Assembly (NCBI GenBank): GCA_937907705.1
Contig: CALCVP010000067.1
Span: 40,606 to 104,605, forward strand
Direction: 5' to 3'
Length of the DNA: 64,000 nt
Source: an uncultured Prevotella sp.
Lineage (GTDB): Bacteria > Bacteroidota > Bacteroidia > Bacteroidales > Bacteroidaceae
The translations under genes and the position numbers were made by a program. Below, one piece after another: positions 8,281-17,004 of this stretch (positions are counted from its first letter, which is position 1; every line of letters starts with the position of its first letter). Under the pieces are notes generated by a model. The model ran no database searches, was not told the DNA's origin, and was given only the letters and a program-made list of their open reading frames with translations.

Positions 8281-9645
8281 ATGAAAAGAAGAATTTTAAT
8301 CGTTGTCGCAGCGATGATTTTGGGCGGAAACTGCGCGATGCAGGCACAAAACGACCAAAACGAAATCACGGTAATAGACAATGACGGCAAACAGGAAGTG
8401 ATAGACTTGCCTGAATCCATGAATTATGAATTGGATAGTCTGCTGAATCTATACTATTCAAAGACTTATTTGCAGCCAGGAAACGGCTGCAATTATCGCG
8501 ATGAAAACCGCGAATATCCTCAAGAGGTGTACATAGAACGCTTGAGCAGGCTACCTAACATAATGGAGATGCCTTACAATGATATTGTGCAGAAGTTCAT
8601 TGATAGATACACTGGGCGCTTGCGCCATTCCGTAAGTTATATGTTGGGAGCGTCAAACTTCTATATTCCTATATTTGAACAAGCACTTGAAGCTTATAAT
8701 TTACCATTGGAACTGAAGTATTTGCCTGTCATTGAATCGGCATTGAATCCTAAAGCTACCTCGCATGTAGGCGCAGCCGGCTTGTGGCAATTTATGGTAG
8801 GAACAGGCAAACAGTATGGACTGGAGATAAATTCACTGGTAGATGAGCGTCGCGATCCTGTCAAGTCATCGTATGCAGCGGCTCAATATCTACGCGATTT
8901 ATATAGAATTTTCGGTGATTGGAGCTTGGTGATTGCCGCTTATAACTGTGGACCTGACAATATCAACAAAGCCATTCATCGTGCCGATGGACAAGCTGAT
9001 TACTGGAAGATATATCCTTATCTGCCGAAAGAGACCAGAGGTTATGTGCCTGCTTTCATTGCAGCAAACTACGTAATGAACTATTATTGTGAGCATAATA
9101 TATGTCCTATGTGCACCAAGTTGCCGGCAAAGACAGACACGGTAATGGTGAACAAAGATGTGCACTTAAAGCAGATAGCAGATGTTTGCGGCATAGACAT
9201 AGAAGAGTTGCGCACACTGAATCCTCAGTATCGTCGCGATATAGTAAATGGCAACAGTAAACCGTCTGTTATCAGATTACCTTCATCGGCTACAAATGCT
9301 TTTATTGCTAATGAAGATTCTATCTATAATTATCAGACAAACGAACTATTTACACGCCGTTCACTGGTAGAGGTTGACAATACGGCAACCAATACCAATT
9401 ACAGTCGTAAGAGTTCCTCGCGCAAAAGTAGTGTAAGCACTTCCAAGCGCAGTAAGAGAGAAACGGCCAGAGACCGCCGCAGAAAGAATAAGAAAGGTGC
9501 TAAAGGAAAGGATGTTACCGTAAGAAACGGTGATACACTATCTGAAATAGCAGCCAAGAACCATACAACTGTGAAAAAATTGCGCAAGTTGAATGGTATA
9601 AAAGGCAACAACATACGTGCAGGAAAGAAACTTAAGGTGAAATAA
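8281..9645 (+). CDS. mltD: MltD-like membrane-bound lytic murein transglycosylase with LysM
   Basis: 454 residues from the ATG at 8281, which starts a good signal peptide (MKRRILIVVAAMILGG, ending AMQAQ); the longer frame from 8230 would bury it. The SLT catalytic domain has the active Glu at about 152 in VIESALNPKATSHVGAAG and the later AAYNCGPDN motif. A degenerate LysM-like segment lies at about 300-350. A Ser/Lys/Arg-rich linker follows, and a C-terminal LysM (VRNGDTLSEIAAKNHTTVKK) binds glycan strands. It cleaves peptidoglycan to 1,6-anhydromuropeptides in the periplasm. It follows the DUF5683 gene after 185 bases. Confidence 0.9.
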   Translation: MKRRILIVVAAMILGGNCAMQAQNDQNEITVIDNDGKQEVIDLPESMNYELDSLLNLYYSKTYLQPGNGCNYRDENREYPQEVYIERLSRLPNIMEMPYNDIVQKFIDRYTGRLRHSVSYMLGASNFYIPIFEQALEAYNLPLELKYLPVIESALNPKATSHVGAAGLWQFMVGTGKQYGLEINSLVDERRDPVKSSYAAAQYLRDLYRIFGDWSLVIAAYNCGPDNINKAIHRADGQADYWKIYPYLPKETRGYVPAFIAANYVMNYYCEHNICPMCTKLPAKTDTVMVNKDVHLKQIADVCGIDIEELRTLNPQYRRDIVNGNSKPSVIRLPSSATNAFIANEDSIYNYQTNELFTRRSLVEVDNTATNTNYSRKSSSRKSSVSTSKRSKRETARDRRRKNKKGAKGKDVTVRNGDTLSEIAAKNHTTVKKLRKLNGIKGNNIRAGKKLKVK

Positions 9646-9702
9646 CCTTGTTCTTTTCCATCCATGCAACCTTTATTTATCAATAGCTAATAATCTAATA
9701 AA

Positions 9703-11979
9703 ATGATTATGGACGATAAAACTCAATTAGAAAAAGCTAAAGAGGCAAGTGATGAGAAAATGGTAACTGATGCCTTTCAGCATTTGTTAGATAGTTATTT
9801 AGCTACCCGACATCGCAAGAAAGTAGACATTATAACCAAGGCTTTTAACTTTGCCAAACAAGCTCACAAGGGTGTAAAGCGTCTTTCAGGTGAGCCATAT
9901 ATCATGCATCCTATAGCGGTGGCACAGATTGCTTGTACTGAAATGGGACTCGGATCTACCAGTATCAGTGCAGCCTTGTTACACGATGTGGTGGAAGATA
10001 CCGACTATACCGTGGAGGATATAGAAAACATCTTTGGTCCTAAAATAGCTCAAATTGTAGACGGACTCACCAAAATTTCTGGTGGAATATTTGGAGAGCA
10101 AGCTTCAGCACAAGCCGAAAATTTCAAGAAGCTGCTTCTAACCATGAGCGATGACATAAGAGTGATATTGATAAAAATATGCGACCGCTTGCACAATATG
10201 CGTACACTGGCCAGCCAGCCGGCCAACAAGCAGTATAAAATAGCAGGTGAAACACTCTATATCTACGCTCCTTTAGCCAATCGATTGGGCTTGAACAAGA
10301 TAAAGACCGAGCTGGAAAACCTTAGCTTTAAGTTTGAGCATCCGGAGGCTTACAAGACCATTGAGGCGCAATTGGCAGACACCCAGAAGTCGCGCGACTC
10401 CTTGTTTGCCGATTTTACAGCTCCTATTCGTGCGGCATTGGACAAGATGGGGCTGGAATATGAAATCAAAGCACGTGTAAAGAGTCCTTATTCTATTTGG
10501 AATAAGATGCAGACCAAGCATGTAACTTTTGAGCAAATATATGATATTCTTGCTGTTCGCATTATCTTCAAGCCCAAGAAGCGCGAAGAAGAAGTGAACG
10601 AATGTTTCAATATTTATGTAGCTATCAGCCAGATTTACAAGTCGCACCCTGACCGTTTGCGCGATTGGGTAAACCACCCTAAGGCCAACGGCTATCAGGC
10701 ATTGCATGTTACCTTGATGAGCAAGCAAGGGCGATGGATAGAGGTGCAGATACGCTCTGACCGTATGAATGAGGTGGCAGAGCAGGGCTTTGCCGCACAC
10801 TGGAAGTATAAGGAAGGGGGAGAGTTTGCTGAAGATGAAGGCGAACTGAACAGCTGGTTGCGCACTATTAAGGAGATATTGGATGACCCACAGCCTGATG
10901 CCATGGACTTTTTGGATGCCATCAAGCTTAACCTTTTTGCTTCAGAGATATTTGTGTTTACCCCGAAAGGCGAAATCAAGACGATGCCAGCAGGCTGTAC
11001 GGCACTTGATTTTGCATTTCAAATACATACTTTTTTGGGAAGTCATTGCATTGGAGCCAAGGTCAATCACAAGTTGGTGCCTTTAAGCCATAAGCTACAG
11101 AGTGGCGATCAGGTGGAGATTTTGTCGTCCAACTCGCAGCATGTGCAGCCTTCATGGATTAATTTTGTATCAACCGCTAAGGCTAAAGCCAAGATACAAG
11201 CCATACTCCGGCGTGAGGCAAGAGAGGTTCAGAAGCGTGGTGAAGAGATGTTGACCAACTTTTTGTCAGCGCACTCATTGGAGTTCAACTCTGCTGTGGT
11301 GGACAAGCTGTGTGAGCTGCACGATATGAGCAATGCAGAGAGCCTGTATAGGGCTTTGGGCGAGAAAACCATGCTGCTCAGCGAGAAAGATGTCAACGAG
11401 CTGATGGGCAAGCGTAAGGCTACTGGAGCAGGAGGCTGGCGCAAGTTGGTGCCTTTCTTGGCGAAGGAGAAGAAGAAAAAAATAGAAGAACCTCAGCAAA
11501 ATTACTTTATAGTAAAAGAGGGCTTTAACCGTAAAAAGCCGGTTTACATTACAGACGACAATATAACCCAATTTATATTTCCGCATTGCTGTCATCCTAT
11601 TCCCGGCGATGATGTCTTGGGCTTCATTGACGGTAAGAACAGAATAGAGATACACAAGCGTTCTTGTCCCGTAGCTTCCAAGCTGAAATCGAGTTATGGC
11701 AATAGAATATTGGATGCCAAGTGGGATATGCACAAGCGCTTGTTCTTTGATGCAACCATCTCTATCAGAGGTATTGACCGCATAGGTTTGCTCAATGAGG
11801 TAACGCAAGTAATATCTGAAGAGCTGAATGTCAATATTCATAAAATAGTCATACAATGTGACGAAGGCATCTTTGACGGCTCTCTTGAGTTGCGCATTCA
11901 TGACCGCGATGATGTGAAGAATATCATGGATAAACTGAAGAATATCAATGGCTTGCAAGAGATTAAGCAGACTTCTTGA
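9703..11979 (+). CDS. Bifunctional-type RelA/SpoT (p)ppGpp synthetase/hydrolase
   Basis: 758 residues (or 756 from the ATG at 9709). The domains are complete. The HD hydrolase keeps its metal motif (GEPYIMHPIAVAQIA, then LLHDVVEDTDYT). The synthetase contains RVKSPYSIWNKM and HPKANGYQALHVTL...EVQIRSDRMNEVAEQG. Next come a TGS domain (FVFTPKGEIKTMPAGCTALD), a zinc-finger/CC-type segment with HCCHPIPGDDV, and a C-terminal ACT domain. Because the HD motif is intact, this enzyme can probably both make and degrade (p)ppGpp. A second family member at 57434-59641 has lost the HD motif. The gene ends the parAB-mltD run. Confidence 0.92.
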   Translation: MIMDDKTQLEKAKEASDEKMVTDAFQHLLDSYLATRHRKKVDIITKAFNFAKQAHKGVKRLSGEPYIMHPIAVAQIACTEMGLGSTSISAALLHDVVEDTDYTVEDIENIFGPKIAQIVDGLTKISGGIFGEQASAQAENFKKLLLTMSDDIRVILIKICDRLHNMRTLASQPANKQYKIAGETLYIYAPLANRLGLNKIKTELENLSFKFEHPEAYKTIEAQLADTQKSRDSLFADFTAPIRAALDKMGLEYEIKARVKSPYSIWNKMQTKHVTFEQIYDILAVRIIFKPKKREEEVNECFNIYVAISQIYKSHPDRLRDWVNHPKANGYQALHVTLMSKQGRWIEVQIRSDRMNEVAEQGFAAHWKYKEGGEFAEDEGELNSWLRTIKEILDDPQPDAMDFLDAIKLNLFASEIFVFTPKGEIKTMPAGCTALDFAFQIHTFLGSHCIGAKVNHKLVPLSHKLQSGDQVEILSSNSQHVQPSWINFVSTAKAKAKIQAILRREAREVQKRGEEMLTNFLSAHSLEFNSAVVDKLCELHDMSNAESLYRALGEKTMLLSEKDVNELMGKRKATGAGGWRKLVPFLAKEKKKKIEEPQQNYFIVKEGFNRKKPVYITDDNITQFIFPHCCHPIPGDDVLGFIDGKNRIEIHKRSCPVASKLKSSYGNRILDAKWDMHKRLFFDATISIRGIDRIGLLNEVTQVISEELNVNIHKIVIQCDEGIFDGSLELRIHDRDDVKNIMDKLKNINGLQEIKQTS

Positions 11980-12032
11980 ATAGAAAAGGGCATCCTTTCG
12001 ATTGCGATAGCTCTTGGATATTTCATCACTGT

Positions 12033-12074
12033 GGCTTGAATAGGAAGGCTTTGTTGCAGCTTCCTGTTCAAGCC
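12033..12074 (+). terminator. Stem-loop after the RelA/SpoT gene
   Basis: GGCTTGAATAGGAAG (12033-12047) pairs with CTTCCTGTTCAAGCC (12060-12074), with one mismatch. The T-tract is weak, so it may also be a transcript-end stabiliser. Confidence 0.5.
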
Positions 12075-12160
12075 ATAAATAGATGTAGGGTGAGAAACAC
12101 ATTGTTTAGAACAGCTATCGATTGAATATAACAGACAAATTACTGAAAACAAATACTAAA

Positions 12161-13141
12161 ATGAAAAAACTGTTTTACCTTTTGCTGCTTTTGACCAGCA
12201 CGATTACTGCGCAGGCAGCTAACCCTTATGACAATCCAGACACCTTGTTTGTGGCACGAGATGGCTCGGGTCAGTTCAGAACTGTGAATGAAGCGGTGGA
12301 AGTGTGCCGCGCTTTCATGGAGTATCACAAAGTGATATATGTAAAGAAAGGCGTGTATAAAGAGAAGGTTGTTATCCCTTCATGGCTCACAAATATCGAG
12401 ATATGTGGCGAAGACCCCACAACAACAGTGATTACTTATGACGACCATGCCAATATAAAGTATGCACTCACAGGCAAGGGAATGGGCACTTTCCGCACTT
12501 ATACCGTAAAGGTACAAGGCAATTATATTACATTTAAGAATATAACGATAGAAAACAATGCAGCTCGTTTGGGACAAGCAGTGGCATTGCATACAGAGGG
12601 TGACCACTTGCTGTTTGTCAATTGCCGCTTCTTGGGCAACCAAGATACCGTCTATACGGGTGTAGGCCATACACGCTTGTATTTTAAAGACTGCTATATA
12701 GAAGGTACGACTGACTTTATATTTGGTCCGTCTACGGCATGGTTTGAGGGATGTACCATTTACAGTAAAATCAATTCTTATGTTACGGCAGCGTCTACGC
12801 CTGCGGATGCAGACTACGGTTACGTGTTCAACCACTGCAAGTTGACAGCAGCTCCGGGAGTTGACAAGGTTTTTTTGGGGCGTCCTTGGCGTCCCTATGC
12901 CTACACGTTGTTCATGAATTGCGAGTTAGGCGCTCATATACAACCCGCAGGTTGGTATAACTGGGGCAATAGAGGCAATGAGAAAACTGCACGTTATTTG
13001 GAGTATGACAATCATGGTAAGGGTGCGGCTACGGCAGAGAGAGTGGCATGGAGCCACCAACTGACCAAAAAGGAAGCTGCTAAAGTAACTTTAGACAATG
13101 TGTTTAAGTTAGACAATAGCTGGATACCTGCAAATAAATAG
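12161..13141 (+). CDS. Secreted pectin methylesterase (CE8)
   Basis: 326 residues from the ATG at 12161, which begins the signal peptide MKKLFYLLLLLTSTITAQA. The mature protein is a right-handed beta-helix of the CE8 family. GNQDTVYTG holds the first catalytic Asp, GTTDFIFGPSTAWF the nucleophile Asp, and LGRPWRPYAYTLF the conserved Arg. It removes methyl esters from homogalacturonan, making it accessible to lyases and galacturonases. It stands alone between the RSH gene and a strong terminator (13209-13265), upstream of the susCD operon, and fits with the RG-II-type cluster at 30579-47096. Confidence 0.93.
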   Translation: MKKLFYLLLLLTSTITAQAANPYDNPDTLFVARDGSGQFRTVNEAVEVCRAFMEYHKVIYVKKGVYKEKVVIPSWLTNIEICGEDPTTTVITYDDHANIKYALTGKGMGTFRTYTVKVQGNYITFKNITIENNAARLGQAVALHTEGDHLLFVNCRFLGNQDTVYTGVGHTRLYFKDCYIEGTTDFIFGPSTAWFEGCTIYSKINSYVTAASTPADADYGYVFNHCKLTAAPGVDKVFLGRPWRPYAYTLFMNCELGAHIQPAGWYNWGNRGNEKTARYLEYDNHGKGAATAERVAWSHQLTKKEAAKVTLDNVFKLDNSWIPANK

Positions 13142-13208
13142 ATAGAATAAGCATACGATTCAATATTCATTCTTCTTGTGTGCTTCTTGCAGACAGGAGA
13201 ATAAAAGC

Positions 13209-13265
13209 AAAAAGCGCACTGATATGAACTTTGCCCAAACAAGTCATATCAGTGCGCTTTTTGTA
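13209..13265. terminator. Strong terminator after the pectinesterase
   Basis: AAAAAGCGCACTGATATGA (13209-13227) pairs perfectly with TCATATCAGTGCGCTTTTT (13244-13262). The stem is 19 base pairs with T/A tracts on both sides, so it can work in both directions. Confidence 0.85.
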
Positions 13266-13309
13266 TATTCAAGTGTACAGTTAATACTTCAAAAGTCATG
13301 TGCTCGTCT

Positions 13310-13375
13310 CTTGCCCAGCCTGTGGGCATCCATTGCCCAAGGGCTGGGCAATGAGTGCCCACGCCGTGGGCACCT
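13310..13375. repeat. 22-base-period palindromic array 2 (GC-rich type)
   Basis: Three units start at 13310, 13332 and 13354. Their palindrome centres lie exactly 22 bases apart (13320, 13342, 13364). The arms are TGCCCA/TGGGCA, ATTGCCCA/TGGGCAAT and GTGCCCACG/CGTGGGCAC. Weaker dyads continue in roughly the same phase to 13441 (ACCATG/CATGGT near 13421-13436). The 573-base gap between pectinesterase and susC holds the terminator at 13209, this array and the susC promoter; a 93-residue frame across it is not credible as a gene. Confidence 0.8.
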
Positions 13376-13601
13376 CCCGTTTTCAATGCAATCGTATCCA
13401 TTGACGCATCTATACCCGTTACCATGTAGGCATGGTTATCCTTCGCTTACAGTGTAAATGAAACTTAAAGTGTGGAGTATTTACAGTTTTTAATAATGTA
13501 TACGCACACAATAATTATTTATTCTTTTTAGCAATTATAAAGATGTTAAACTGAGAAGTTAATCAAAAAAATAAGCTATAATCAAAAAAACAAGGTAAAT
13601 A

Positions 13602-13633
13602 TTTGCATAAAAAGAAAAAAGTATTTAATTTTG
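13602..13633 (+). promoter_or_regulatory. Promoter of the susCD operon
   Basis: TTTG (13602-13605), 20 bases, TAATTTTG (13626-13633). The leader to the susC start is about 75 bases. It shows that the operon is transcribed independently of the pectinesterase. Confidence 0.75.
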
Positions 13634-13714
13634 TCTTTCGAAATAATCTACTCTGTGAAACGGAAAGCATCCGTTTAATAGATTGCTAATTACAAACTAC
13701 TAACAATAACATTT

Positions 13715-16700
13715 ATGCATTTAGAATTTAGAAGAGCCTTATTGGCTTTGCTTATGCCAAGTATCGGTCTTGTAGCTTATGCGCAGAAGACTGTTTCTGG
13801 TGTTGTAAAGGATGCTAAAGGTGAACCATTGATTGGTGTAACCGTTATGGTAGACGGTAAGCCTGCAGGCATTACCGACATTGACGGTAACTTTAAAGTG
13901 CCTAATGCTAAAGCATCATCAAAAATCAAAGTATCTTACATTGGCTACAAAGAGCAGACCCTTACTGTAGGCAATCAGTTAAAACTCAATGTTGTTCTGC
14001 AAGAAGACAATGCCCAGCTCGATGAGGTGGTGGTTGTAGGTTACGGTGTCATGAAGAAGACAGACGTTACAGGTTCTATCTCTTCTGTGGGCACGGAGCA
14101 GTTGAATGCCAAAGGTGCGCCTGGCGTGTTGGCTAACTTGCAGGGTACTTCTCCTGGTGTAAACATCACACAAAGCACAGGACGTACCAATGGTGATTTC
14201 AATATAGAGATTCGCGGTAAGTCTTCTATTAATAGTGATACAAAACCAATGTATGTAGTAGATGGCATTATCTGCGATGACATTGATTTTTTGAACCCGC
14301 AGGACATTGAGCGTGTGGATGTGCTGAAAGATGCTTCTTCTACTGCCATCTATGGTTCGCGCGCTACGGCAGGTGTTGTAATGGTTACAACAAAGAGCGG
14401 CTCTAATGTAAACAAGACAAAACATTCTAAGCCAACCATCTCTTATGACGGTTACTATGGCATTACAAAAACAGCCCGTATGCCAGAGTTTATGAACGGC
14501 AATGAGTTCATGAACTTCCGTTTTGCCAAGTTCCTTGATTATGCAGGAACCAAAGGTGCCAAAAACAATTTCTATATGGCAGGCGGTACAGGTACCAATT
14601 CCATAGCACAGGCTCTCTTGCTGAAAGATACTTCTGACCCTAATTCAGGTTACCTCTTGCAAGAGATGGTGGCTAATGACGCTACTTACAACTGGCCTGA
14701 CCTTGTAACACAGACTGGGCATAGCCAAAACCATTATGTGGCTGTCAGCGGTTCAAACGATAATGTAAGTTATCACTTTGGCGTAGGCTATGATGGAAAC
14801 AAGGGCGTATATAAAGGTGATGCGCAAGACAAGTTGAACTTCAAGGGATCTGTTGACGCTAAGTTGAACAAGGTGATTACAGCTGGTTTCAACATCAATA
14901 TGGCTTATATAGACAATGAATATGCCAACGACGATGCCATTAAGGTGGCTTATCGTATGACTCCATTCTCTATACCTTATGATGCAGATGGCAATGTAAA
15001 CCACTTGCCAGGCAATAAAGGCGCATTGGGCACCAACGAACATCAGTTTTCTGACAATATCAGTCCATTGGACTTGATGAAGAATACCTATAAGCAGCGT
15101 GAAACATGGCGCTTGATGGGTAATGCTTATTTGCAGTTGAACTTGATGAAGGGGCTGAATGTAAAAACCAGCTTCTCACCGTCATACAGTTCCTATCGCC
15201 AAGGTTATGTAGTGGGTTATGAAAATCCTAATGTTCCTGGCAAAACGTATGCAGATGCAGATTTAAGCAGTGCCTCTACTACATTGGTTAACCATCGCAG
15301 CATCTCATGGACATGGGACAATATCGTGAATTGGAATACAAAGTTTGGCAAGGACCACAGCCTTGGCGTAATGGGCTTGTTCTCTGCCGTTTACGGTAAT
15401 TCCGAGAACTATCAGTGGGTAACTACAGGTGCAATGGCCAAGACAGATTGGTTCAATATGGGTACTGGTACATTCAATGCGGATGATTCAAAATCGTCCT
15501 ATACAGAATCAAGCATGCTGTCTTATGCTTTACGTGCCAATTACGGCTATAAAGACAAATATCTTTTGACAGCCACGGTCCGTTGGGACGGCAGTTCTAA
15601 ATTTGCCGATGGACACAAATGGGGCAGCTTCCCTTCTGTAGCTGCAGCATGGCGTGTAACAGAAGAAAACTTCATGAAGAAATTGGATTGGATCAGCAAT
15701 TTGAAACTTCGTGTGGCTTATGGTGTTACAGGTAATAATACAGGTATCGGAAATTATGAAACTCAGCAGACTGTAAGTGGTCCTGTTTATTATCCGTTTG
15801 GCAATAAAACCTATTCTGGCTTTTATCCTTCAGGCATTGTTGATAAGTTGTTGTCTTGGGAAAGTTCTCATGAATACAACTTTGGTGTAGACTTTGGCTT
15901 CTTGAACAATCGCATAAACGGTACGGTAGATATTTATCAGAAAAATTCTTACGACTTGCTTGCTAAGGTAAAACTTCCTTTAGTGTCAGGTGGTGAAGAG
16001 ATGAAGACAAACATTGGTAAGGTTCGCAATAAAGGTATAGAAGTTACCTTGAACACCGTAAATGTACAAAATAAAGACTGGTATTGGACCACCACATTGA
16101 CATGGGCTCATAATAGCAATACCGTAAAGGATATCAACGGTACAGGAAATGATATGCCAGGCGATAATCTCTTTATCGGTCATCCATATAATAACGTATA
16201 CCAATATGAATGGGCTGGTATCGTAACAGACCGTGATATGATAGTTCCCAACACTGATATTGCCAAGCTTAAAGGTTTTACACCAGGTGAAAAGGTAAAG
16301 GAATACGATTATTACTACAACTGCTACGGATGGACTGAAGGCCAAGCAATCATTACCGACCGCAATGGTGATGGCACTATTAATGACCAAGACAAGTTTA
16401 TCTATCGTGCAGACCCTGCATGGACAGGTAGCTTGACTTCCAATTTGTCTTACAAGAATTGGGACTTGTCATTCTCTGTTTATGCAAAACAGCGTTTTAA
16501 GGTATATTCTAACTTTATGTCAGAGAATGTATCCTACTCTCGTGCAAAGCAAGGGTTGGCTGTTGATTATTACATTCCGGCAGGAACACTGCTGTCTTGC
16601 ACGGGTGTAAATGCAGACGGTACATATATCAATCCTGTATATCAGGAGACCACACACTATGGTACCTATCCAATGGCTGCGGTCAACAATGGCTTACAGG

Positions 16701-16963
16701 GATCTCTAGACTATTGGAATACAGCCAAATGCGTAGTAGATGCTTCATATATCAAGGTGAAGAATATCACCTTTGGTTATACTTTCCCAACGAATTGGAT
16801 CAGTAAAATAGGCTGTAAATACTTACGCTTATATGCTACTGTTACCAATCCATTTGTAATAACAGGCTATAAGGGCTTCGACCCAGAGTGGGCAAGTGCA
16901 TCTAACAAGAACGATGGTCCAAGTACTGTAACATATCAGATTGGTGCAAGCATCAAGTTCTAA
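13715..16963 (+). CDS. SusC-family TonB-dependent outer-membrane transporter
   Basis: 1082 residues. A short signal peptide ends near AYAQ. Residues about 25-105 are a carboxypeptidase-regulatory-like domain (VSGVVKDAKGEPLIGVTV). A TonB-box region and the plug follow (DEVVVVGYGVMKKTDVTGSI, then ANLQGTSPGVNI and MYVVDGI), then a 22-strand barrel ending in a terminal aromatic (SIKF). With the SusD downstream it forms the pedal-bin complex that imports oligosaccharides using TonB energy. No ECF-sigma/anti-sigma pair or hybrid two-component sensor is adjacent, so the inducer is not evident. The ligand may be a pectic oligosaccharide, judging by the pectinesterase upstream. Confidence 0.93.
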   Translation: MHLEFRRALLALLMPSIGLVAYAQKTVSGVVKDAKGEPLIGVTVMVDGKPAGITDIDGNFKVPNAKASSKIKVSYIGYKEQTLTVGNQLKLNVVLQEDNAQLDEVVVVGYGVMKKTDVTGSISSVGTEQLNAKGAPGVLANLQGTSPGVNITQSTGRTNGDFNIEIRGKSSINSDTKPMYVVDGIICDDIDFLNPQDIERVDVLKDASSTAIYGSRATAGVVMVTTKSGSNVNKTKHSKPTISYDGYYGITKTARMPEFMNGNEFMNFRFAKFLDYAGTKGAKNNFYMAGGTGTNSIAQALLLKDTSDPNSGYLLQEMVANDATYNWPDLVTQTGHSQNHYVAVSGSNDNVSYHFGVGYDGNKGVYKGDAQDKLNFKGSVDAKLNKVITAGFNINMAYIDNEYANDDAIKVAYRMTPFSIPYDADGNVNHLPGNKGALGTNEHQFSDNISPLDLMKNTYKQRETWRLMGNAYLQLNLMKGLNVKTSFSPSYSSYRQGYVVGYENPNVPGKTYADADLSSASTTLVNHRSISWTWDNIVNWNTKFGKDHSLGVMGLFSAVYGNSENYQWVTTGAMAKTDWFNMGTGTFNADDSKSSYTESSMLSYALRANYGYKDKYLLTATVRWDGSSKFADGHKWGSFPSVAAAWRVTEENFMKKLDWISNLKLRVAYGVTGNNTGIGNYETQQTVSGPVYYPFGNKTYSGFYPSGIVDKLLSWESSHEYNFGVDFGFLNNRINGTVDIYQKNSYDLLAKVKLPLVSGGEEMKTNIGKVRNKGIEVTLNTVNVQNKDWYWTTTLTWAHNSNTVKDINGTGNDMPGDNLFIGHPYNNVYQYEWAGIVTDRDMIVPNTDIAKLKGFTPGEKVKEYDYYYNCYGWTEGQAIITDRNGDGTINDQDKFIYRADPAWTGSLTSNLSYKNWDLSFSVYAKQRFKVYSNFMSENVSYSRAKQGLAVDYYIPAGTLLSCTGVNADGTYINPVYQETTHYGTYPMAAVNNGLQGSLDYWNTAKCVVDASYIKVKNITFGYTFPTNWISKIGCKYLRLYATVTNPFVITGYKGFDPEWASASNKNDGPSTVTYQIGASIKF

Positions 16964-17004
16964 TCTTATCTCTATCTACATACAAACTATTAATTTAAGC
17001 AACA

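Noticed and set aside
13176..13457. A 93-residue plus-strand frame
   Set aside because: It covers a terminator and the GC-rich 22-base array; composition is unlike a protein and no promoter precedes it.
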